Shown here piece by piece: positions 35,101 through 47,100 of a stretch of DNA of 64,000 bases. The DNA is taken from assembly GCA_027886175.1 (NCBI GenBank), contig JAJNNQ010000100.1, forward strand, positions 1,426,001 to 1,490,000, given 5' to 3'. A program made the translations under genes and the position numbers. The DNA is from Phylloscopus collybita (taxonomy: Eukaryota; Chordata; Aves; Passeriformes; Phylloscopidae). Position 1 is the stretch's first letter. The number at the start of each line of letters is the position of its first letter. The notes below the pieces were generated by a model that had not been told where the DNA came from, made no database searches, and saw only the letters and a program-made list of their open reading frames with translations.

Positions 35101-38100
35101 GCACTGAAAGAGCTGAAAGGAAAACCTGGAGCATCCAGTGAGCCAGCAGCAGCCCCTGGCCACAGCTCACCCACCTGATGTTCTCCTGGCAAAAGGCACG
35201 CACGAAATCCTGCACCTGGGGCTGGGTGAAATGCTCGTCGTAGTATTCCATCAGCTTGGCATAGATGGTGGGCACTGCCATGAACACACTGACACGGGGA
35301 GCCTGGGAGCTCAGGAGCCTCTTCCACACCTAGGAAGGAAGGGAACATGTTGGGGAGGAGGAAGCAGCAAAACCCTGCAGAGATGATTTATTAGTGAAAG
35401 ATTCTAAGAGTATGAGACTAACAAAAGAGATGGAATTGAAAGCAAAATTTGAACTGTAAGGTGCTGGGCAGGAAGAGAGTGATTAAGCCAGCTGAAAAGA
35501 CTGGGCTGGGTGATTCAGTGACACCCCTGCCAAGACAAAAGGATGAATAAGGGGTTGGACTTTCTCAGGTATCAAGGAAAAGGTGGTTTTTCAGGTTTTT
35601 AGTATGTAGATTAGTATGGTAATACAGTAGTCCCTACAGGCTGTATGTAAATTCTGTAGGTTTTGTATCTTGAGGTGATTGGTTGATGCTCATTAGAATA
35701 TTCACGATAGAAAGGGTTAAAATGAAATGTAACAGGTAACTCGGGCTCTTGCTCCCCTGGATCCCTGTCCCTTTAGACCTTTGGGCTCTTCCCCAGTTAG
35801 GCTGCCTCCCCACTATCAATAAACCACGGGTCCCAAAGAGCATCCTGCTCTTCAGATCATCTCTCTCCTCAGACACCGACAGCGCGCTTCCAATAGGAAC
35901 ACACGTGGATGAAAAGACACCTTTTCTATCTGAGATTTCTCAGAGGTAGAGCTGGGAGCTGCTCTGTGCCCCTCATCCCTGTCCAAAACAAGTTCCCAGC
36001 TTCCATCACGCCCCTATTTCCCAAGGCACAACGTTCATCTCTCATCCCACCAGTGGATCCCCCACCCACCACCACTCACAAGATGATGGAAATGCCATTT
36101 TTTTTAAGTCCTGTCACGTTGCAGCCAAGAATTTGCTCACGAAGACAGAAGCTCGTGGCAGAATCAGTTCATTCCCTTGCCGTGCACAGATCTCCAAAGG
36201 CTGCACAAAGCCACCAGCTTTCCAAAGCATGGGAGCTTTTCTTTGGAAAAAGACACAGCCCACACCTGATGCACAATACACAGCTTGGAGCCCATGGAGT
36301 TCAGCCTCTGAGGCAAAGCTGGGAAGAGGGGGATCAGGCACTGGGAGTGGCCTGGGAGAGCTGTGTCCCTGGTGAGCTCAGAGGAGCCATCAGAATCCAC
36401 AGGTAAAGCAGTGACAGCAGGAGACAGTGGCTTTTCAGGAGGGCCACAACCCCAACCATGCTCTTCCTGGGAGGAAATGTTCCCTGTGGGAATAATGTTC
36501 CTCAGCTGCAAGAAGAAACTTGGGAACTATGAATGGGGACAAATTCCAGCAGCCAGCTCTGCTGGGATGTGGACAATGACCCCTCTGAAATGACAAGTTT
36601 TGTCTTTTTGTGTTAAGTGTAAAAAAGTGAACACTTATGAAGAAAAAAAAAATGTTTTAAAAGTTTCAAATTTTTTTCCTTTCTTTTTCCTTATTTTTAT
36701 TTTTTTAGTGTAAGTAAACTATCTTTGTAATTTTAAGGCAAGCCTGTTTTGCCCTTTACGTTCTCCTAGTCACATAAAATACAGCAAGTGATAAAACCAT
36801 CGCAGGTGCACAGGTCAGAGGCATAAGTGTCACACCTGAGCCCATTCCTGCCACACCTCACCGCTCTCCCTGCCGGGTCAGTGACGCTGTTCAAGGTTAC
36901 AACGACTTCAGAAGGCTGACAATGGCTGTGCTTATTACCCGGGAACTTCTTCCCTTTATGCTGTTTTACAAAGAACAACCCAATGGGTGGGAGAAAGACA
37001 AACCTCTTCAATCACATTGGTCAAGTCAGAGGGACAGCAAGAAGAAGTCCCTCCTAGGGAAAGGAATGGAAACAAAGGTTAGGGTTAGGAAAACTTGTCT
37101 CTTGTTGACAGAAAACTCTCTGGGAAAAGAGTTTCAGAGAAACCCAAACATCACAGGCACCATCCAGGGCTACAGGGTGAGCTCCTCCCAAGGCAGGAGC
37201 GATGCAAAGGCATCAATAAATCAGAGCCTCTGTCCGGGCGCTGCAGGCCCTGCCCCGCCGGTGACAAATGCGTTCCCTAACAGCTCCTGACACCCAGCAC
37301 GCTCAGCTGCACAGCAGCCAGGCCAGGCAGGGATTGATTGAAGGTGAGCCAGGGATTCTCCTTCATGCTGTCACTCTGCCCCTTCCCTCCGTTCTGCTCG
37401 CTCGGGCTCCGTCTCGTCCCTTTCTCCTCGGCTGCGCCAGCGCCGCCTCCCCCCCCGAAATCTCGCACTCCGCTGCTCCAGAACAATCAGCTCCTAAAAA
37501 AAAAACCCTTCCCAGCACCGGGGGGTGTTGTGAACAGGGCAGGACACGGCCACAAGGGCACCGTCCCACCCAACAGGAGGGAGCTGATGCTGCCACCCAG
37601 CCCTCGGTGGGGAGAGGTGAATGCACAAGGTGCGAACCCTCCGGACGGCCCGGGAGGGAGGGACGGCGTGAGCACTGCCAGATCCCCTGTGAAAGGAAAG
37701 CAGAACTGGAGTGTGACTTCCTGCACTGATGGACATCCAGAGAGGGAACGTTTCACTCCCTGCAGAAACCCACCTACCAGCCAGATTAGGTAAAATTGCA
37801 CTTAGAGGGGTCTAACCTCCTCCCAGCACCGTTTTCCCCCAGTATCTTTCCCATTCGAGGCAGCAGGGTGTGGAGAAGGATCTCTCCAAAGCCAGGGGCT
37901 GAATGGATCTGCTCTCCTCAGCCTGGTGCTCTCACTCCTCCTGGTGCTCCTGAGAGCCCTTGCTGTGGGCAGGGAAGGACGTGATGGCAAGCAGGGATCA
38001 GGACTGTGCCGAGGGATTGCAGGGAAACAGATGCTCAGGGGTTGTTCAATCCTTGCTGTGTGATTTTGTTTTGCCTTCCCAAGTCCCCCAGCAGCTGTGG

Positions 38101-41100
38101 GAGCGCAGGCAGACTTCCAGTCTGGCCATGCAGCAGAGTTTTTTTGTCACGTGGCTTTGGAGCTGAAAAACCCCAAACCCATAGAAACAGAGCAAGTCTG
38201 TCTTGCACCCCCAGAGTCCCCTGTCCCCACGTGCCAGCTCAACTCCTGCCTTTAGATAAAACCCTCCCTCCTGCACTGCAGCCACAGGAGCAGCTTTTTC
38301 TGTGTCAGGCCAGCTCACCCAGCAACAGCCCCTTCCTGAGGATAAGCAGCTGCCTTTGGATTTGTGCCACCAGCTGCTGGGGTGATCTGCTGACAGCCAA
38401 ACCTCTCCACCTGCTCTGCTCCCGCTCAGCCAAATCTGGATCCTTCCCATGTGTTTTAGCAGGGCTAAGCCGTGGTGCAAAGCTGGCAGCTCCCAGCGCT
38501 CCGCAGAGCCCGAGCTGGCCAGAGGGCTTGGCACTGCCCAGCCAGCTGGAACAGCTATTCCTGGCTTCCAACTGTAACTCCACGCTCTGAGAGAAGGATG
38601 TGGGAAAGCCTCTCGTTACCTGGGACTAATCAATCAACCCCATGCAAAGCTTTGTCCTTGCAGCACCCGGCATCCTCCGACAGCGCCAGGCTTGGGGCAG
38701 CACAACCCACCTGGCCCTGGGTTATCCCACTGTCACTGTCACTGTCACTGTCACCACATTCATTCCCTGGGCACAGGGTGCTAGCAGCCCAACTTGCCAT
38801 TCTGTTTTCCTCACCTGATTTTTAAAAAAGCCATGGATTCGGGAAGCAAACACGGCACCGCATGCCAGGGTTGCCAGGCTCTGCAAAGAAGGGAAGCAGC
38901 AGCCTTCCCATGCTCAGGAGATGGATCAAGATTCCTTTTAAGATAACCAAGGGCTAAAAACAAGAAGTTTCTCTCTGCACAAAAAGCAAGAGTGGGAACA
39001 GCTTCCCACCACCAGTAATGGCAGCGAATGCTTCGGGTCAGGGCTGCCTGTGCCAGCAGAGAAGTGGGAGACCTCATGTTCCCAAGAGCCTTCCTGTCAG
39101 CAGGACATTCCTGATTTTCCTCCCCTCCCACTGCTCAAAAGCATATCATGAGCTGGCCAGTGGGATTTTGCCATCATTAAAGGAAAAAAAAAAAAAAAAA
39201 AAAAAGGAGAAAATGACACCAGTGGGTACAAAACAAGCACAGCAAGGCACAGCTGGGAGATTTTTCCCACGGATTCTTCCCAGCACACAGATGGTGAATG
39301 AGGATGGAGGAACATACAAGCTGTTCCAAGGGGTGGTCAGTCCATACAGCAACCTTCCCAACCAGCCTCCAGACCTGCTAAGATCATCTGAAGAAAGAGG
39401 TGTGAGCACAGAGGAGAAAAGGGAATAACTTTTCCCTTTAGAGAGGGAAATGTGCAATGCCATGAACCAGGAAGAAACCCCAAATCCAGTACCTGGGCAT
39501 CTTCTCATGCAAAAGGAGAAGAAATGGTGGCAAACCCAGTTATGTGCTAAACCATGTAAGATTTTGGCTGACAGAAGATGCCCAAAACCTGCCAGAAGAA
39601 GCACAAGCTGCAAAGGAAGCAAATATCAGCATGGATTTTTCCATCAGCCCACAAACGGATCACAGCCAGCCTGTGGCGCAGCCTCTATTGACAGACACAA
39701 CAGCTCCTCTCTTCTATAAAATTATTGTGCCATTTGCAGTTGTAATTGAATCTTTTCGAACCTTTTCAGAAATAACAATGCCTCTAATGCAAGGTTAACT
39801 CAGCCCTTTACCTCCCTCTTGCTCGGGGAGACGGGTCTGTGTTTAGCACTGACTGCTGCCATGTGGGAAGCACCATCGAGGAAAAGGGATGCCGGTGATG
39901 TTTGGAATGTTTGTGGGAGCAACAGGGCTGTGGCCAAAGCAGCTGCTTCTTTGGTGAGGTCCTGTGCCAAACACAAGGGTGGGAAGCTCCTGTAACTCAA
40001 CAGCAGCAGCAAAGGGGCTGCAGGGCCATGCACACACACCCAACACCAAATTCTCCCAAAAAAGCAGATGGGCACGGGAGACAGGAGAGCACCAAGGGGA
40101 GCTCTGCTCTCTCCCAAGGACTGAGCCTCCAACACTTCACAACCAATATGCAAAGAGAGAGAAACATTCTTCTCTTCAAAGAGAAATCAGGCCCTCGGTG
40201 GCTTTGTCTCATGTTTGTTATAACCCCAAACTGTTGGCGCTCTGTGCGACTCTGGTTTTAATCATTTATTCATCAGCACAGTTTGATGGCCCCTCTGCAT
40301 TCCAGGCTGAAGCTTTTAAACCCTTCCTATGCTGGAGGCATACTGAAAGGAGCAAGTGCTTTCCCTGGGACCTGGAAATATAAGTAAATATGACAGGCTC
40401 TGGTTCCATTTTTTATATTTCCCCACACACATCAAAAGCCATTACTTGGGAACAGATGCTGAGGACAGACGGCAGATCTGGGGAGATGGGAAAGAAAACC
40501 TCTAACTTTTTAAAGCCAGGTCTGTGAGAAGTGATCAAACATAATCCATTCACTAGTGACCTGCTCCTCCCTCCAACGACTCCTCTTTGAGTCTGAAATA
40601 AAATTACTCCTCTGAAGCCTCCCATTAACAGATGAAAAGACTTCCAGGCTCTCTCCAGCTGAAACTGGATGGGGGCTGTGATCCCCGGCGTGCCTGGATA
40701 TTGGAGCTCAGGCTCCTCTGCTTGGATTTGCTTTTCTTTTAAAAATAAACCAAAAGAGCTGCCCAGAGTGATGTTTGCAGAAGTGACAGATCCAGGGGAG
40801 AGGCTCAGTGCAGTGCACGCTTCTCCTTCCCGGAGGCAACAGCGGCAGCCGAGCCCTGGATCTCCCTGTGCAGCCCAGCCAAGGTAGACAGCCCCAGCAC
40901 CCAGCCCAGCCTGGCTGGCACAGAGAACAGTGACAAGGACAAAGTTTGCTCCCAGATACAGCACTGGCCTTGCTGGCCTTCAGGAATTCAGGGCTGTGAG
41001 CACACGATGCAGCAGCAGCACCCCAGAGCAACACCTCCCACTCATCCTGTGCCAGGTCTGCAGCTCCCTCCTACCACGGGGAAGAGGTGCCAGCGGGGAC

Positions 41101-44100
41101 ACAACATCAGGGAAAGCTTGTCCCGAATCACACAGCACCTTCAGGCACACAGCATTCCTATTTCCCTAGAAAGAAGAGTCCAAACAAGATGATTTTGATG
41201 GCTTTGAGTGTGACATTGTAAAACAGGGCATGGTTTTTAGAGGGCTTGATCCTCGGAGCACCTTAAGTCAGACACGCAGCGAGGCTGGCACTGAAACAGC
41301 AGCTCCTGGAACTGCAGGGCAGGAAATCTGCATCTTGGCATATTTATCATGGAAGGGGTTGCAGGGCACAGCCAGGGCTGTCACTGCACAGGCAGCACAT
41401 CACAGCTCAAACCTGCCCAGCAGAGCCGAGCGGGCAGCACACACCACAACTGGGTCACCCCGAGTGGAGATTTCCATCAGCTTCTCCCATCACTCAGCAC
41501 AGCAAGTTTCTTCCTTCAGGTTTTTCGGTACTCTTCTTTCTCACTCTGCCCAAGAGGCTGGAAGACCTCCCAGGACCTGCTCGTGTTTATCAACACAGAG
41601 TGCTGACAGAGAACCTTCTGCCATTACACCATCTTCCCTTCAAGGCACAATCAGAGGTGTCCAAGGCAAACTCTTCCTGTTGTTCAAGCCCAAAACGGAT
41701 CCTCTTTGTCCAAAAACCACAGCAGAAGATCCTTTAAAACCAGACACTGACCTCACAATTTGCTCCAAAATGGTCCTGTCCAAGGAGTGCCTGGTCTGGA
41801 ATGGGGACATCAGAGTGTGACTGTCACAGGGGACAGTCAGCTGCCCTGTGTCTCTCCAGACTCACTGACACTTCCACGGAGCAACAGTCACAGCACAGGC
41901 TGTGCCTGAACTGATGCAGGGAGGGAGATGGAGGGAGGGAGTCACTGGGAATGGATGCTCCAGAGAGTGCTTGGGGCAAGCCCTGATGTTCAGAGCCTTC
42001 AAAGAGCACCTGGCCAGGAGGAGAAGGCTCACCCTGCACTCCTTCCTTAACAGAGACATTCACCTCTTCTCCTCTGCTCACCACAGTGCACAGAATTTGT
42101 ACAAACGCAGCACCTTTAAATCCCCACTCCTGGACAAGAAATTCCTACTCCAGCACCTGAAACAGGTCAGCAGCAGCTGAGAAATGCAAACAGGAACAGA
42201 GCAGCTGGAAAAGTAAACTCAGCTTGGGAGCAGGTTATGGAGGGAGGATCGTACAGGGATGCTGAGGCTGCAGCTTGCTCTGGCTCCAGAGGAGGTTGCT
42301 GCCCTCCCACTTCTCACCCTTGAAAACCAATAAAACAATAAACCAGGAACATCACAGCCAGCCATGCCCCACACAGCTGCTGGCAGAACACCCCTGAGGC
42401 TCTCTGCTCTTCTCCTGCCCGCTCCACACCCATCTATGCTGAAAAGCCTCCCCCCACAGCCATCCCTGCCATTCCCAATCCCAGCAGCACAGACAGGAGC
42501 ACTGGATGCTGCTCCCATGGGCTCCCTGTGGAGAGGCTGCACTCCCAGGAGCACAAGCACCAGAGGACTCAGTACACCACGTACGAGTCGACTAATTCTG
42601 GAAACTAAGGGTCCATTTATAAACCCTTTATTAATAAATGATTAATAGATGCAGCCATATTTTTTAATAACTTGCAATAAAAAAACGCTACGAAAAGCTT
42701 AAGCAAGACAGTCTTAACAGATGGTGCTATAAAGTGAATTATAACATGTACAGTAGCTGGTGCAGAGTAATGGATGTCCTCATTTAATAAAGAGAATCTG
42801 ATTTTATGCAGGAACTTTCACGCTTGAGGCACCTCAGCACACCTTAATGAGTCCTCGTGGCCTCAGCAGTAGCCACAGACATCAGATGCTGTTTCAGTGA
42901 GAGGGAGGATGTTGGTCAGGACACTGGGGGCTGCTCCACAGTCCTGATTTCTAACCTTTCCTTGGACAGCTCCCAAAAAACAGACGGAAAGGTCTGAAAG
43001 CTGCCACCTCCTACCCCTGCACGGCGGGGGAGCGACAAGCGAGCCGTGGTCTGGGGCTGGGAATGCCTTCTCAGGGAAATTAAAAAAAAAATAAATTAAA
43101 AAAAAAAGAGCATTATTCCCACCACCAAAACCAGACTGCCATCTGTATCCACGACTATAAGGCACGCCGCAAATTATGTAATTTAATAAACACTGTAATA
43201 ATAAAGTATTTATTTTGTATAATGAAGTGTTAGTGATTAGAAACCAAACACACGTCGGGCGTGCTGCTGCGGTTTCTCTTGAACCTTTGCCAGTATCACT
43301 CAAGGCTAAATATGTCTGCAGCAGGTTGAGAGTAAGTTCCTCGCCTTGTTTTGATCAGCCTGTCAAGTGTTTTAGCTGCCAGTCGAGTTTCTTTATATCA
43401 CACTATAATTGGCTGCTTTCTCAAGGTGCAGCCAAGGAAAAAAAAAAAAAAAAGCACACGACAAAACTCGGGCTCCTCTGGCAAAATCCTCCACTGCTGC
43501 TTTGCTGCGAGCTGATTTCAGTAGCAAAGGGCACTTTGTAAACAGCTGGTGAAAATAGAGTGGAGCTGAAAGGCAGCTTGCAATAAACTCCACGAGAAAG
43601 CCTTATTTACCCTCCCGTGCTGGCTTTGGAGTGTCGATCAAAACCGCTTGCAGCTCCCAGGGGAGGCCCGAGGAAAAAAGAACGGGAATAAAAGGAACCA
43701 GAGAAGCAAACGCCGTCCTTCAGAGCCACCCCCGCCTCCCCGCGCACCTGGGAGCCCCGCCCGGCGCCTGCTGCCCTCGCCAGCCGCTCCAGCCCTGCCC
43801 AAGTTCAGCTCCAGGGTCAAGCGGCTGTCCCCGCGTGTCCCCGGTGGCACATCTGGGGACAGAGCTTTGATCAGAGCAGGCAGGAGGGGGAGGATGCCGC
43901 TCCCCCGATCCCGACCCCATCCCTCAACGTCAGCCGATCGATGTGCAGATGTCGGGGGAGAGGCGAGGAGAAGGCAGGGGCAGGAGGGAGCATCAATCAC
44001 CGGTGGCACAGGACGTGGAGCACCGCGCCCTCCAGAGGCTCCGCTCCAGCCTCTCAGCATCGGCACGGCCAGCGCTGCTCCAGCCCAGCCCTGCTGCACC

Positions 44101-47100
44101 CCGAGCCTCCGGGCTCACCCTGAACTCGGGGAGGACAATCTGGCAGCAATCATTGGGGTGAAAGCACAGCCACGACAGCCAGGGACCCTCCTGCCTTCTA
44201 CCACAGCATCCTACCAATTCACTCTGCAAGTGCAGAGCTGCCCCGCTGGGATTCCGGGGCTGTCCCCACAAAAAGGATCGGTGCTCAGGTGTCACAGCCA
44301 TCCTGACAGAAAAAGGAAGCGTGAGTTCTCTGTGGCTGCTGCTCTGAGAAGCAGAAATGAGCCATGAAGGACCAGCAGCTCTGATCTGGTGGGAGAATCA
44401 GAATCAGCTCTGGTGGGAGCTGGGCCTGCCCTCACCTGGCAGCAGCACAGCCAGAGGCTTCCAGGTGTATCCCACACCTGTGCACTTTGTCCTTTCTGTG
44501 GGACAAGCCTTCCCAGCACGTGGAGAAACACAGACAGGGAGAGCAGCCTGGGCAGTTACCCAGCACAAGCTCCTTGGGCTTTCCCAGGGAATTCTGCAGT
44601 GACAACACACTTCTGTTTCCTTTCTGCACCTGAAAACCCAACTGTCCCTTGACAGTGACACTGCAGACACCCCTCAGGACACTGGGAGATGGGGATGGAC
44701 GGTGCTGCATCCCAGGGGCTGGGAAAAAACCAGGTAGAACCTGTTCCACCTTTACTGCTGCCTGTCCCTTTCCTCCCTCTCTTTCCACGGTGTGCCACTG
44801 CCACAGGGAACGAAGGACAAACAGGTACTGGTGTTTCCTGGCTCAGATAGAAAACATTACAAGAGCAGCTGTAACTCCAGTAGGGTTTCCCTCCTGCCAC
44901 TTTTCCTAAAAGCAGCAAGAAGATCTGGATCTGCAAACTCTCACATCACTGAGTCCAACCCCACAGCTCTGTTAACTCTTGTTTCTCTGCAGAGGAAGAG
45001 CCATCCTTCCATGTAAGTGAGGAAAACCAGGATTTCCCTTACCTGGGCTGCAACCAACTCAAAAGGCTGTGTTCTGTCATATAATGCAATACAAGACACT
45101 AAGGATGTAGGACTGGAAGGGGAACATTTGGAAGGGGCTGCTCAGGGAGGTGCTGGAGACCCTGTCCCTGGAGATGTCCAAGGAATGACTGGAATGACTC
45201 AGTGCCCTGGGCTGGGTGACAAAGTGGGGACTGGTCACAGGGTGGGACTTGGTGGCTTTCGAGGTCTTTTCCAGTGTTTTGGGGATTCTAAGAAATGCAA
45301 GTCACTAAAAAATTCAGCAAGCAGCACACCACTAACACACAAGAGAAAAACCAGTATTTCCACCTTTCCTGGCACTGGAAAAAAAAAAAAAAAAATCCAC
45401 AGCCCTAATTCTGGATGGAAATGCTCTTGGTGGGCACACAGAAGGGTCCAGCCACCCCCAGCCACCCCCAGCCCAGGGCTGGGAGGGGCAGGGCAGCATT
45501 CCCATTCCAACCTCACGCTAACACAAGCTGCACCCTCTGGAAGTGCACATTTACCCCGGGCTCAGCACCCTGCTGTGAACCCCACCCAGCCAGTGGCTCA
45601 AGGGGCTGGAATTCCTTAGGGGGTTCAACCCCAGAGCTGCCCTGGGTGCAATGCCTGGGGTGCTGCTGCTGGGTTTCCCCCCCTGGGCTCACCAGCTCCG
45701 CGCTGAACTCCGGGAACATGACGCAGGTGGCTCCCACCCAGAGCGGGCACAGCAGCTTATTGATCACCCCGTGGACGTGGTGCAGGGGCAGCACGTGCAG
45801 GATCACATCCTCCTTCTTCCACTCCCACTTCTCAACCAGCCCCGTGGTCTGCAGAAGAAAACAAACAGCACGGCCTTAGGGCAAGAGGAAAGATTCTCCT
45901 GAGGTATTCTCGGGGTATTCGGGCCCCAAATTCCCTGGCAGGAATGCCAAGCATGCCTGGGTAGGAAATCTTTCCTTTAGGATCAGCAGGAGAAAAGTTC
46001 CCCAAACAAAACAGCAGCACACAAGAGGAACACCTTCAGCATCCTGTCAGGACGTGCCTCTAAATCAGCAAAGCCCTCTCCTTGTTTCTGGGAAATAGCA
46101 ACAGTGATTTGAAGTAGGACATACAAAAATATTAACCTGCTGCTGCACGTGCAGATTTGGCAGAAATGGTAATCAAAAAGCTAATTCTCCCAGAATTCTG
46201 TTGCTGTAGTTAGGGCACTGATGACATCAGGCTTTCAGCACCTGTAAGGGATAATCAGCAGGAGCAGGAAATCGCTGATAAACAGAAAGTAGGTTTCATG
46301 TTAGTAAAAATTGTGGGAGTATCGAGCTCCCAAAACACTCTGCTCTGAAGGGATAATTATCTGAAGGGATAATTATCAGGTTTCTGGGTCAACAATGCCC
46401 TTCAGAGCCCAGTGCTGGCAACTGCAAAGCTTATTTCCAGCCACCTAAAAATAAGAGAAGCATCTGAGCAGTGGAATTCGGTCGTGTCTCTCACAACCCT
46501 CTTCCACAGGGCAGGGAGCAGCTTTCAGGCTTCCTGCAGGACAGCACAAAGGATGGAGACTGCTCAGGCCACCCCCCCTAAATAATCAGCATATTTGTAA
46601 AGGGACAGATTCTTTGCCCAATATAGCCAAGCCCTGGCTCCATCCATCAAGGCTCTCATTCCTGCTGGGATATTGCAGGATCTGAGCACCCCCAGCAGCA
46701 GCAGCTCTTGAAAGCATCCCTGCATTCCCTGCCCTCCTTCCCTAATGGCAGCAGCCTGGCAGTTGCAGGCACTGATAACCAAGTGGTGAGGTAGTCAGCA
46801 GGCTTATTCAAACTTTTAATTCCTTTTGGCTCCCAGAGCTAATGGATTTTTTTTGCCTTGGGGATACAGAGCTGAATAATGCACGGGCTTCACACAGCAC
46901 GGGGCTGGGCTAAGATATTTCCCAATTAGGAGCAAAAATTCTCCCCTAGTCAGAGGGTAGAAAAGCAAACTGCAAAGAAATCACATTTTTTACAACAGGT
47001 TTCTGCTTTCCAGGAAAAGGGCAGTTACCCAGAACAAGCTCCTTAGGCTTTCCCAGGGAATTCTGCAGTGACAACACACTTCTGTTTCCTTTCTGCACCT

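Larger units (their letters stand above)
33555..35174 (-). other. ACSF3 intron 4, largely LTR-derived
   Basis: About 1.1 kb of this 1.6-kb intron (33.6-34.76 kb) resembles LTR fragments of two families in mixed orientation. The remaining 0.4 kb next to exon 4 looks unique. Confidence 0.8.
35330..45692 (-). other. ACSF3 intron 3
   Basis: This 10.4-kb intron begins (at exon 3) with a CR1 fragment at 45.1-45.3 kb and one copy of a 237-bp direct repeat at 44551-44787. CpG-rich DNA lies near 43.7-44.1 kb and AT-rich motif-dense sequence at 42.6-43.4 kb. It ends with LTR-like sequence at 36.88-37.15 and 35.37-35.90 kb next to exon 4. I see no coding sequence in the remainder. Confidence 0.75.

Noticed and set aside
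35373..35895. A full provirus spanning 33.6-35.9 kb between LTR-like A copies
   Set aside because: The two copies are in opposite orientation and exon 4 of ACSF3 lies between them, so they are separate insertions. No retroviral gene frames are present.
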